This document shows, one piece after another, positions 27,791-37,809 of a stretch of 64,000 nt of DNA. Made by a program: the position numbers and the translations under genes. Source of the DNA: Mesostigma viride (taxonomy: Eukaryota > Streptophyta > Mesostigmatophyceae > Mesostigmatales > Mesostigmataceae); assembly GCA_009746045.1 (NCBI GenBank), contig RPFO01000256.1, forward strand, positions 2,330,829 to 2,394,828. The letters run 5' to 3'. The notes under the pieces are model-generated. The model did no database searches. It was not told where the DNA came from and worked only from the letters and a program-made list of their open reading frames with translations. How positions within the stretch are numbered: the stretch's first letter is position 1; every line of letters starts with the position of its first letter.

Positions 27791-27832
27791 TACAGTCCTC
27801 ATTACTAATGTGCAAACCAAAGGGGATGTTAA
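27790..27832 (-). pseudogene. LINE fragment, downstream half of a split frame
   Basis: On the minus strand, TTAACATCCCCTTTGGTTTG continues as coding NIPFGLHISNEDCT. When the piggyBac element (27833-30696) and one TTAA copy are left out, this joins in frame to the LINE piece at 30700-30822, giving MLRKAL then NIPFGLHISNED. That is the normal order in LINE C-terminal regions. It is therefore the other half of an interrupted LINE copy. Confidence 0.75.
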
Positions 27833-28143
27833 CCCCTAAACCGTCCTCGTGCCGATTTTCGACTGCGAGTTTTTCTCATGCCTCACATTCGGCATGAGTT
27901 TGTGCGCCCTGTAGGGATTTGGCGGGAAGGTTTTGGCGGGAACCAACTAGACCACCGAAAAGATCTAGATTCACTCTATCCGTAGGACACTTGTCTGACC
28001 GTATTTGACCACCGTATCAGGGTGGAAACCCTGGTCAAAGTCAACAGGGTACCCTGGTGCATGCAGGTTTGGGCGGTAAAAAAAATTGACAAAAACGTAC
28101 GAAAACGAAGGATGCGAAAAAAGGGGGGAGCGCGGACGTAGAC

Positions 28144-29410
28144 ATGGCGGACGAAATGCAGGCAGATATACGGACTTTCAAGGTAAAGAAGGGCATTTTC
28201 ATGGCAGTGCCTGTGGAAAAATTCGGACGAGACTGGGCGATAGAGCAGTATGGGGAAAAACACAGCGAGGTACGTTTGCCGGGCAAGGTAGTGACAGTGA
28301 ACAGGTCCGGAGATGGTGCACGGTGCTATTTCCCGGACGACAAGCTCACGTACCCATTCACCCGTGAGCAGATTTTCATATATTCGTGCAGCTCAGATGA
28401 GTACGAAGCTCTAGTGAAAGAATGCGCAGCCAGGAAGGTCCCAACGGCAGGTAGCAGTGACGATGATAGCGAGCAGGGCCAGGATAGCGATTCTGACGCC
28501 GGCGAGGACGACGACGACAAATCCGAGGATATCGAGCTGCCCACACCGGTCAAGCGACGCGAGCCGGGGAAGCGCGCTGTCGGCAACCCGAAGAAGAACC
28601 CAGCCATCAGCCACGCCCCGAAAAGGCGCCGTCAGACCAAGGCGGCGGCCAGCGAGAGCGTTGTCTCGGACGCTTCCGATGACGACTTTGTTTACCAGAA
28701 GGGTGCGGAGGGTCCGGTGCCGAGCGGTGAGGCTGAGCTCGATGATTCGTTTTTCCTAACGACACTCCTGCCACTGAGGAGCCAGCCGAGACTGTCTGGA
28801 AATCTGGTTTCGGCAAGCCAGGTGTGTTTCCTTTTCCCGATACTCCGGTGCTGTCGCCGATGACGGGTACCGCCTGCTATCAAAACCTTTCCCCTGCCCA
28901 GCTCAAGTTTGGGCCCCTCGGGCTGTTCTCCCTTTTCTGGTCCCAACGTGATGTCGTGGCCAAGATTGTCAAGGAGACCAACGACTATGCTGAGCTCAAG
29001 GGGGCGGGCAAGCCAGGTGAGCGTGAGTGGCACCCCTTAACAATGCATGAGATGGGCAAATTTCTGGGTGGAGCAGGTGCTGTGCCAACTGTGCTGCGCG
29101 CAAGGCAGGAAGCACAAGACCTCGGTCATGTGCGAGCACTGTGACATGGCGTTCTGCAGCAACAGCGAGCGGAACTGCTTCGGCCTCTTCCACTCCGGGC
29201 AGGTGGAGGGGCTGGACTTCAACGTGACGAAGCAGCGGGTATGGCAGCGCCTCTCCCAGCGTGGCGAATGCGCCAAGAATTTCAAGGGCGCCACTACCAC
29301 GAGGGGGCAGCAGCCACCACCCGGAAGCTCAAGGGGGTGGCGCGGCGCCGCCATCTCAGGGCGGAGCATGTCCGCCTGGGATATAGTCCTACGGAGGCTG
29401 ACTAAGAATG
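28144..29410 (+). pseudogene. Broken piggyBac transposase with internal deletion
   Basis: Three parts can be read. First, residues 1-210 from 28144: a small folded region with LPGKVVTVN and ARCYFPDDKLTYPFTREQI, then an acidic stretch and basic nuclear-signal-like runs. After a frame change near the T run at 28755, the second part carries FGPLGLFSLFW, DVVAKIVKETNDYAE and EWHPLTMHEMGKFLG, matching the start of the piggyBac transposase domain. Just after KFLG (about 29070) the frame jumps to CQLCCAQGRKHKTSVMCEHC and SNSERNCFGLFHSG, the C-terminal cysteine-rich domain. The catalytic middle with its three aspartates is missing. It is a pseudogene or relic. Confidence 0.82.
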
Positions 29411-29871
29411 CTAGCATTTGTTGCCTACGTGGCATGGCGTTTGGCCTTTCCTGCCCGCGCTCATGCGCGCCGTGTATCACCATGGGCCGGCATGGTTTGA
29501 AGTGTGTGTTATTGTTTCATGGACCCACCTGTGCATGTGTTATTTGGTTTCATGTTGTTAGCCTGCATGGGTTATTGTTTCATGGTCATGTCTTATTAGC
29601 TTTCATGTTTATGCATAACTTGTGCAGTTTGAAAATCTGCTCCGTGATGGTCACAGTGCCACCTATTTCTAGTTGGCAATTTTCAGTGTTACTGCATGCA
29701 TGGTCCCTTGGTCACTAATTTATCTAGGAGTGCTGGGATGTTTTGACTTTGTGTGCAAGGTCCATCATGCATGTAAAAATAAGTACCACAGTATCAGCGG
29801 GTCTGCAAGCATTTACGCTTATTGTGGCATATATTTGTGCCACATAGGCTGGAATAAACATAATCATCATG

Positions 29872-30361
29872 CATGTTTCATGCTTACCTATCATTTCCAT
29901 GTTCAAAACTGCACTAGGATGTTTATTCTAGCCCCCCCCAAACTGGTGACTCAAAATAGTCACCAGCTATTTTTAGCATTATCTTGTGGGTCCCTGGGTG
30001 AAACAAGACATGTAAGTGTTTGGATGTAGTGCTTGGGTACAGTTGCAGTCCCCCCTGAAATACTAGGGTGAAATCCAAGGTATACGTGCTCCATCATGCA
30101 TGATAAGGTTGTGAACCCCGTACTCGCGGCCCGCGCGTAGTCGTCTCCAATCATATCCGGCAGGGACCTGTAGTGGTTATGGCAGGTATTGGTGGCACAC
30201 AGGTTGGAATAAGTGTTAGCATGCATGTTTGCCCATACTCCATGCTTACCTATCGTTTCCATGTTCAAAACTGCACTAGGATGCCTATTTTAGCCCCCCA
30301 AAAACTCGCGACTCAAAATAGTCACCAGTTATTTTTAGCACCAGCTGATGGGTCCCTGGGG
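29872..30361. repeat. Internal duplication in the piggyBac element
   Basis: About 130 bases at 29872-30003 recur at 30236-30361. Shared blocks are CCATGTTCAAAACTGCACTA, GACTCAAAATAGTCACCAG and TATTTTTAGCA. The GACTCAAAATAGTCAC motif is itself an imperfect palindrome. It has a relative near the right terminus (GTGACTCATTTTAGTCAC, about 30655), so it may be a subterminal transposase-binding repeat. Confidence 0.75.
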
Positions 30362-30699
30362 GAGTTACAATTTTTAGTGTTTGTATCCCATCCTAACTAA
30401 AAAATCTATCTACAAAACCAACCCCAGGGTCAACTCATTGAGGAAAGGGGTCTATCATCCATTATTATAAGGGTGTCACCGCGCACACTCACCGTACCCC
30501 CCTGAGGGGGGGGCTATTTATAGAGCAGGGGGGGCTAGCACTGGGACCACCCACTATACCCCCAGGTGGGCCCTAATATGGTTATGCTTGGTTCCTAGTA
30601 TGGTCTAGAAAAAATAATTAGGCTGAATGGGGGCACCTGTGGCATACTGTGCAACTCGTGACTCATTTTAGTCACGAGTCAAAGACGGTTGAGGGGTTA

Positions 30700-30822
30700 A
30701 GGGCCTTGCGCAGCATCTTGGTGACGTTGCCGTCGAGTCGTTGCTCCAGCTCCTGCGTCAGTGTCCAGGTCTCGGCGCCGTAGGTCAGGATCGTCCGAAT
30801 GACGACCTTGAAGAGTTCACAC
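30700..30822 (-). pseudogene. LINE fragment, upstream half of a split frame
   Basis: The minus strand reads LFKVVIRTILTYGAETWTLT, QELEQRLDGNVTKMLRKAL, the conserved C-terminal side of a non-LTR reverse transcriptase. It stops exactly at the TTAA of the piggyBac insertion and continues at 27832. The upstream part of the LINE is absent beyond 30822. Confidence 0.85.
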
Positions 30823-31455
30823 TAGTCGGGTATATAAGTGATCCTCTTTTGACCCTAGCGGTGAAAATGTAGAAGTCGGAATAAATTAAACGGCCTGACA
30901 TGTTGTTGTACAATACTACAACTTAACGCCAATAGAAACTCGCCTCCAAAAATATATCTGGATAGAGGCATGCCTCTTATATAGTTTCAAGGTACCTCTT
31001 AATAAATCTCGGGCCCCGCCCTCCGCTAATTTGCAAAGTTGCAAATTGGAGACAACCTAGTCGGGGCCGGTTAAATAATTAATTAATTAACTCACGAGCC
31101 ACGAGCCACGAGGTAGCCATGGCTGACAGCGGAGCTAATAACTTTCACGTTTGAGCACCGAATTTAGCCGTGAATATCACAATCGGTGCGTCTTTCTATG
31201 ACGCACATGCTGATATAATTTTCCGAAGCTATTAAGCAATATACGATGAGCAAACGCCTCTCGACGCAACGCAGCCTGGCGGCTGCGCTCGGCAATGAAA
31301 ATACGCCTGCAGCCTCGGCTGCAGCTTCGCCCACCGGCCCAGACGGCGACGGTGACTCTAGTCGTGCACTGGTGCTCGCCCAACCTCCCGGGCTCGCCTC
31401 GCCATCTGCATCGCCTGAACCTAAGCGCAGTCGCTCTGCTGAGCCGCCCTGGGAA

Positions 31456-33088
31456 TTAATTAATTAATTAAAATCATAGCTCGACCGTGGGGAGCATATG
31501 TAACACATAGCCCTGAGAAAGGGGCATCTATGGGTTTGTAATACAATCAGGGCGACAACCTGCAGGTGTAGGATGTACAACTATCACCTGCTCTGGGTGC
31601 ACTAGGTGCACCTGCACCTCCATGATGGTTCATGCCTCCTAAACAAGCACAGGCACCCAGGGGGGGCTTGAGGAGAGGGCCTAGAAGGCCTGCATGACAT
31701 ATGGGGTGGAAGGTATGTGGCTGGGCTATAGCTAGGGTACACATGGCCTCTCAGCAGGGAGTAACTCCCTGCATGGGCAAAGCATGACTCGACATTGCTA
31801 TGGCTATTGCAAGGGCGGGTGTGGGCCCATCACGTAGGCATACATGGCCACGTCACTAAGCTTTCTAGTCTACACTACTGCTATATTCCCTAGGCTGGGG
31901 TGGCTGGGGTGGCTGGGGTTGCAGGGGTCGCCTGCCAGGGCTTGTGGGCGACGTAGATGTCCGCCCCCTTCCAGTAGACCGGCTTCTGCCCCGCCGTCTG
32001 CCGAAGCTGGAGGTAGGTCGGCCATAACTCCCGTCGCCGTTGTTGCTGCGTCAAGGTCAAGTCGTCGTCCAGCGTGTAGGCGGTCCCCCCAAGCCGCTTG
32101 CGACACTTGAGGAACTCCATCTTATCCGCCATGGTGTCAAAGGTGAGGAGCAAGGGGGAGGGGCCGGCCTTACCCCGCGAGCGCCGGGGAAGGCGGGTCA
32201 CCCCCCGCGGCTTGCCCTTACCAGTGATAGCCATGGGGACAAGGATTTTGTTCTCAAACGCCAGGGCAAGGGTCTCGGAGGTCTCGTCCTGCAGCGGGTC
32301 GAAGTGCTTGACTATGACGTTAAGGCTGCGCTTGGCGAGCTCGGCCTCCTCGCGGAGGTCCAGCGTCTGCTGCTTAAGCTGGGCGGCGACGGCGGAGGTG
32401 GTGGAGGTGGCGTGTTGCTTAAGCATGTCCGCCCAGGTCGGGATGGGAGGAGCATCGCCGGCAGGGCCAGCAGGGGCTGGCCGAGCGGCGATGTCCTTCA
32501 CCGCCTGAGCAGTGATGCCGGCGGTGTTCTGCAAGCATTCGATGGCTATGGCATTGTCCTGCAGGCGCTTGTCGATGGCGAGAAGCTGGGCCGTGAGGGC
32601 GTCGGTTGTGGTGGAGGTGGAGGCGAGGAGCTTGGAGGTGGCGGTGGTGGTGGAGGAGAGGATGGGAAGCTCGGCAGCCAACGTGCCGCCCATGGCCGCC
32701 ACATCTGCGGCCAGGGGTGTCACGTGCTGTTCGATGGCGTTGTTGATGATGGAGCGAATTTTGGAGGTGGAGGGGGGGCCCAGATGTCGGCGACAGAGCG
32801 CCCGAGGAGGCAGCAGAGGGCGAGGAGCTGAAGGCGGGGGCGGGAGTAGCTGGACAGATCCGACGGGGAATCCATGCGGGTAGGCATAATGATGCGGCCT
32901 TGGACGTAAAAGTGCTTGCCCAGGGCAAGAAGCGAGGTGCGCGACCCGAAGAACACGGCGTTCATAAACTGGATGGGATTTGCGCGGCCTTGTGTCCACC
33001 ATGTAGCTGATTTGACGTCAAAGTCTATTGCTTTCCAGTCCGGCTCGTCAGGGGGCGGATGCTCAGGGCGGCTACGTTTAGGCTCTGG
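31456..33088 (-). mobile_element. Element B: inverted, 5'-truncated copy inserted in A
   Basis: Element B is the same family as A in the opposite orientation. The 11-bp sequence CGCCCTGGGAA flanks it on both sides (31445-31455 and 33089-33099), a clear target duplication inside the reading frame of A. Its 5' end is truncated at PEPKRSR, and its 3' end (at 31456) is a (TTAA)n tail. Both features are classic for target-primed reverse transcription. The 3' region matches that of A (ATGTG(T/C)TACATAT, CCCCTTCTCA). Confidence 0.82.
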
Positions 33089-33091
33089 CGC
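31890..33091 (-). CDS. ORF1-like protein of element B, open over 400 codons
   Basis: An open minus-strand frame of about 400 codons starts within the truncated 5' end (PEPKRSR, DFDVKSATWW). The first in-frame Met is at about 33002 in an alternative frame, and a frame change near 32900 joins the two parts. It contains FMNAVFFGSRTSLLALGKHF, then a helical region (PIPTWADMLKQH, LDLREEAELAKRSLNVIVKH), and the C-terminal block LTLTQQQRRRELWPTYLQLR with PVYWKGADIYV. The predicted coiled coil plus basic C-terminal block fits an RNA-binding ORF1-type protein. There is no catalytic motif. Whether it is expressed is unknown. Confidence 0.55.
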
Positions 33092-33125
33092 CCTGGGAAG
33101 AGATCTCCTTTGACGTCAACAGCTC
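33003..33125. other. Head-to-head junction with two TGACGTCA palindromes
   Basis: TTTGACGTCAAA lies near 33010-33022 (start of the element B frame) and CTTTGACGTCAA near 33109-33120 (element A frame). Both encode the same DFDV motif in opposite directions, which explains the palindrome pair without invoking a promoter. It also creates an inverted repeat of about 1.1 kb per arm. Confidence 0.6.
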
Positions 33126-34719
33126 CAGCTACTGGCAACGCAGCCCCGGATTCTTAATGGAAGAAGTGTTTTTCGTCAATCACGCCTCGCTTCTAGCCCT
33201 GTGCGTGCACCTCACGTCCCACAACCGCGGCCGCTGGCCTGGTGATGGCAAGCTCGTCGACCCCGCCGAGGCTCTCCCAATCATTCACCGCATGAGTCGC
33301 CCCAAGCTCTTAACGCTTCGCCCTCTGCTCCCCTGTTGGACGCTCCGAAACCGCGATCTGGACTCCCCCACCGCCCCCCCCCACCTTCCCCACCGAAGCC
33401 ACCATCCGCACTCCTCCTTAAGGAAGCTTTCGAGCAGCACGTGACCCCCCTTGCCGCAGATGTGGCGGCAACTGGCTCCGCTAGCTGCTGAGCTTCCCAC
33501 CATCCCGGCCCACCGCCACCGCCACCCTCCTCGCCTCCACCCCCCCCTCCCCCTCCGCCTCCACCGACTCCATCACCGCCCAGCTCCGCGACATCGACCA
33601 GCGCCTCAAGGATAATGCAATTGCTATCGAGGTCCTGCAGAACACCGCAGGCCTCACCGCCCAGGCGGTGAAGGACATTGCCGCCAAGCCAGCGCCTGCT
33701 GGCGTGGCCGGCGATGTTCCTCCCATCACGACCTGGGCGGATATGCTTAAGCAACATACCACCTCCACCACCTCCGCCGTCACTGCCCAGCTCCAGCGGC
33801 AGACGCTTGGGCCTCCGCGAGGAGGCCGAGCTCGCCAAGCGCAGCCTCAACGCCATACTCAAGAACTTCGACATGGAAGAAGGTGAGAATTCCGAGAAGC
33901 TTGCACGCGCGTTTGAGAGCAAAATCCTTGCACGCATGGGCCTTCTTGGTGAGATTAAGCTGACCGCCCACCGCCTCCCCCGCGCGCGGGGTAAGGCAGG
34001 GGCGCCTCCGCTTCTTCTCATCTTTGAGAGCCCAGCGGACAAGATTGCGTTTCTCAGACGCCGGCCGCAAGCGGCTCGAGAAGACTCACATCACCCTTGA
34101 CGACGACTTGACCCTGGCGCAGCAACAACGGCGACGGGAGCTATGGCCGACCTACCTCCAGCTCCGGCAGACCAAGGCGGGCCAGCCGGTGTACTGGAAG
34201 GGGGCGGCCATCTACGTCGGCCACAAGCCCTGGCACGCGACCCCCTCGGCCACCGCGGTCCCAGGGACTCCAGCAGCCCCAGCCTAGGGGAATACAGCAG
34301 CAGTGTAGAATAGTTAGACAGTGGCCTTGTACATGCCCGCCTACTACAGGCACTGTACCAGCTGAGGCCTAGCATTTTTAGTCATGTACATGTGTGCCTA
34401 TGATGAGCCACCCTCCAGATGATGCCTAGCTTTATTTTATTATGCAGTGCCCATGTAGAGAGCTGCTCTCTGCTGAGAAGCCATGCCCTAGCTCTTGTAT
34501 AGCCATACTGATCTTCCCCCACATGACATGCTCCCCCTTAGCTGGGCATAGCGTGATAGATCATGAGGGTGCAGGTGCCCTGGTGCACCTAGAGCAAGGG
34601 TAGCTGAAATTCCCACCCTTGCATGAAGTAGCCTAGAATATATCATAGGCCATATGCCCCTTCTCAAGGGCTATGTGCTACATATACTCCCAACGGAGTT
34701 ATGTTCCTAATTAATTAAA

Positions 34720-34985
34720 TAAATAATTAATGAATTTATTAATTAATCATTAATTAATTAATCAATAGACACGTGACTGCGTCACGTGAGCAAAGTCCTC
34801 AGTGGGAGGGTCACACGCGGAGCCCCCACAGGCTTGGGGGTAGTCTCCTTCATCACGTGCCATCATGTTGTAATTTAATTAATGGAGTCATGTTATAATT
34901 TAATTAAATGTTTTCTAATTCATCAAATTCATTCACTAATTAATTAATTAATCAATCAATTAATTAATTAAATAATCAGCTTCCT
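34720..34985. repeat. TTAATTAA-rich tract and right direct-repeat copy
   Basis: Runs of TTAATTAA flank a second copy of the CACGTGACTGCGTCACGTG hairpin (34770-34788). It is followed by AAGTCCTCAGTGGGAGGG and TCACACGCGGAGCCCCCACA, matching 27000-27195 minus 86 bases. No gene lies in this tract or between 34986 and 36100. Confidence 0.7.
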
Positions 34986-36099
34986 AACTGGCCATCTCCA
35001 TTTTCTAACACCACGGCCAGTAATTAACACAGTGCCGTGGCCAACAAATTCAGGCTTGACCCTCAAATTTCCAGTGGATCCCACTGCTGCGCATACTCGC
35101 ACACCCGTCTGCACTATATCATGTTCTTGTTGGTATCTCGCCATAGAGATGGTCACGGCATAAAAACATAAGAGTTGTCTCCTTGATAATCAAAATCCAA
35201 CTTTCGCAGCAGCTTACAAATACAAAGTACAGATGCATGCACCAGGCAGCAGTGCTTCCTCATCAGATATATACCCTATGTTACAACACCATGCCCGCAC
35301 AGACAAATCCCGCACTACAGAGCATACCCATGACCATGTTCATGGGCGCCTGCATATTTGGGCAAGAAACCCATACACTCGCCCACCCAGGGCGCCTAGG
35401 CAATCGTGCCAGTACGCTTGCAAGTAGAGCTCGTTGTGTTGCTTTCTTGTTAATAGCTTGTCACGTTGAGCATCTGGGGTGTGCCACACAAACCACAGAG
35501 GAGAGTGGAGCAAAGGGAACATCCTCCGAAATAGTTAATTATTAATGATGCTCGGTAAACACACAACACCGGTCATTGTAGGGGTGCCATTTTGCTTTGA
35601 AAGTTCCGACTCTGCTATTACTAACGCTGATTTCAGCACCACTGAGCTTTTCTATGTGCTCATTAAGTGATCACAAAGGTGGACACTATAGACACAATGG
35701 GCGCCATAGGCACCATAGCCAATACTAGATTGAAAATTACCACAAGAAATTTCAGCACGTTTTTACAGAAGTGACATGAGAGCAAAGCCGAATCGACACT
35801 CTACTACAACCACTTCTGTACTTCAGACAAGCAGCAGGAAATGCTAGACAGGTGCTGCCACATAAAGTTTCTAATACAAGACATACAGGCCACTCACACT
35901 AATCTGGATGAATGCGCTAGCACCTCCTGATTACTGCACTAAGATATCTCCCACAATATTTGTCACTGATATTCCCCACCCACCTGTAGATACACCCTCC
36001 GTTGCTGTCCAACGCTTCACCGGGGGGAGGACCTCGCAAGGCTTTGGGGTCACTCGCAACGAAGAAACTTTGCCATTCCCCTGGTGTGAACAATACTTA

Positions 36100-36446
36100 C
36101 TGCTAGCCGCCAACCAGCTGCATGCATATATTCCATTACAATCGCTGCCCACCACCCACCTTTGAGTAAAACAAGAAGCATAGGCCACCACCCACCTGTA
36201 GTGATTGATGATTACTGTCAACTGCCACCCACCTTTCCAAATAGAAACACCGCCCACCTCGAGCGCAAACTAACCGATAGGTACTACATAACTTCTCTCG
36301 CCCGCCAGCCACCTTTGATAAATTCCTGCCGACCGCCACCAACCTCGACCACATAGGAGCCATACATTCTCCCACCTCCAATAACTGATGTTTACTGCCG
36401 ACTGCCACCCACTTCTGATAAATGGTTACTGCCAACCGCCACCCAC
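36100..36446 (-). repeat. Echoes of the last C2 exon edge and donor
   Basis: The last visible exon of the tether gene ends GCACTCGAG then GTGGGTGGC (donor at 36446). Downstream on the minus strand, GCGCTCGAGGTGGGCGGT recurs at about 36255-36272. GGTGGGTGGCAGT-like pieces appear several more times to about 36150. They look like duplicated junction fragments. The gene presumably continues or ends to the left, but I could not place a terminal exon. Confidence 0.65.
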
Positions 36447-37809
36447 CTCGAGTGCCAGCCGCACGTGCAGCTGCCCCCGGGAGACGCCCGAGAGTGGATA
36501 CCACTGATCATGCACTTTGTCGGTGCTGATCTTGCGCAGGTCGATCACGCACGTGCCGAGCGACACGGCGCCCACCAGGTTCTTGTCCTTGCACTCGATG
36601 ATGAGCTGGCTGTCCTCCGTGTCCACGCCCGGCGTCGGCTTGTTGGGGAGGAAGAAGCGGAAGACCTCCTTGTCCCACACCGGGTCGCACGTGCTGTCGC
36701 GCACCTGGAACTCAGCCACGCACAGAAAACATGGTGATACACATGCCACGAGAAGCAGCATGAAAAATGGCATCGGAAATGCCATGAAAGATAGACTAAA
36801 CCAGGACACGGGCAGCCAAACGTGCATCCGCAAAACATTGACAGCGCGGTGCGCACCAGGCGAAAACAGACGCCCATACTGCATCGACCAGATGGGCCGC
36901 TGAGCATGCGGCATCAGAACACCATCCCGTGGAAGCAACCGCCCATGCACAGAATGGGCCATCAGGGAGGCATAGCCATGGGACAACAGAGGAAGGGGGA
37001 CAGGAGAGACAGCGGGGTCGGAGCTAGACCCCCCATGAAGTGACTCTAGTGCTTCATTCCCACCCACCGAGATGTACTGCTAGTACGCTCTAGATTCTAC
37101 TCCTCTCTACTGCTTGCGTGATTGTATTTGCCCACCCACCGTGCTTGTACTTCCTAAAACCTGCCCACCAAGGCGTACTGTTTGTACATTCTACTGCCTT
37201 CCAATACTATATAGCTTGTATTTGCCCACCCACCGTGGTGTACTGCTTGTACTTTCCTACCACCTACCCACCAAGGCGTACCGTTTGTACTTTGTACTGC
37301 CTTCTAATACGACACAGCTTGCATTTGCCCACCCACCTTGGTGTACTGCTTGTACTTGCCGATGCGGATCTTCAAATACGGGTCGCTCCGCAGACCGATC
37401 AGGTTGCGGCCTTCCAGGTTCTTGGCCTGCAAGCCCGACAGCGAGAGCCGCCACGTGCTACTCCCCGGCACCGATGCAGGTGGAGGAGGCGAGCTATCAA
37501 CAAAGCTGTCCAAACGACCCATCTTCGACGTGACAGACCCCGACCGGGGGGAGGGCGGGACCGAGGGCGCGCGGGAGGACGGTCGGGACGTTCCGGTATG
37601 GTCATGGACGGGCTTCTCTTGGCCGGATGTGGGGTTGGACGACTCAGCCGAAAGGCTTGGGTCTGATTCGCCGAACACATCATCTTCTTCAGGAAGCGGC
37701 GGCGGCGTATTCGGCAGCTGGGCGGACATGGTGTGGCTGTGTGCGGGCCGCGAGGGCGAGCTCGTGTCTTTGAGGGTTTCTTCGGCGATGGCCTTCTTGA
37801 GAAGGCCGC
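36447..37809 (-). CDS. Tether gene: linker and third C2 domain (two exons)
   Basis: Exon 37809-37337 encodes a Pro/Ser-rich linker (NTPPPLPEEDD, PSSRAPSVPPSPRS). It then starts a C2 domain: TWRLSLSGLQAKNLEGRNL and SDPYLKIRIGKYKQYTK. Exon 36704-36447 finishes it: DSTCDPVWDKEVFRFFL, DSQLIIECKDKN, VSLGTCVIDL, DQWYPLSG, QLHVRLALE. The first loop has GRNLIGLRSDPY and the second ECKDKN, so the calcium-ligand set is only partly kept. A membrane-docking or protein-binding role with weak calcium dependence is plausible. Confidence 0.85.

Larger units (their letters stand above)
27833..30696 (+). mobile_element. piggyBac-family DNA transposon with ITRs and TTAA duplication
   Basis: The element begins CCCCTAAACCGTC and ends GACGGTTGAGGGG. 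These are 13-bp inverted terminal repeats with one mismatch, and TTAA flanks both sides (27829-27832 and 30697-30700). TTAA targets and C-rich termini are hallmarks of piggyBac. Inside is a broken transposase gene (28144-29410), followed by about 1.2 kb of non-coding DNA with an internal duplication. The length of 2864 bp and the lost catalytic core make it non-autonomous now. The intact ends suggest it could have been mobilised in trans. Removing it restores a LINE reading frame, which dates the insertion after the LINE. Confidence 0.88.
31080..34715 (+). mobile_element. Half-LINE-like element A (ORF1-type frame only)
   Basis: The element has an ORF start at 31246 (MSKRLSTQRSLAAALG...), Ala/Ser/Pro-rich sequence to PEPKRSRSAEPPWE (31455), and then continues at 33089 in the same frame with EISFDVNSSSYW. 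The C-terminal part at 34080-34287 carries LTLAQQQRRRELWPTYLQLR and VYWKGAAIYVG. I remember similar motifs from proteins just upstream of endonuclease-reverse transcriptase regions in algal and animal LINEs. After the stop at about 34287 there is a roughly 420-base 3' region ending in a TTAATTAA-rich tail. No endonuclease or reverse transcriptase is present, so it depends on another element. It is interrupted by element B and has frame changes near 33430-33800 and 34060. The outer ends are approximate. Confidence 0.65.

Noticed and set aside
32040-32831. Plus-strand 263-codon frame rich in Gly
   Set aside because: It is antisense to the ORF1-like frame of element B and has no recognisable features.
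33003-33125. Bidirectional promoter with paired TGACGTCA sites
   Set aside because: Both palindromes encode the same DFDV residues of two inverted copies of one element, so the symmetry is explained by the nested insertion.
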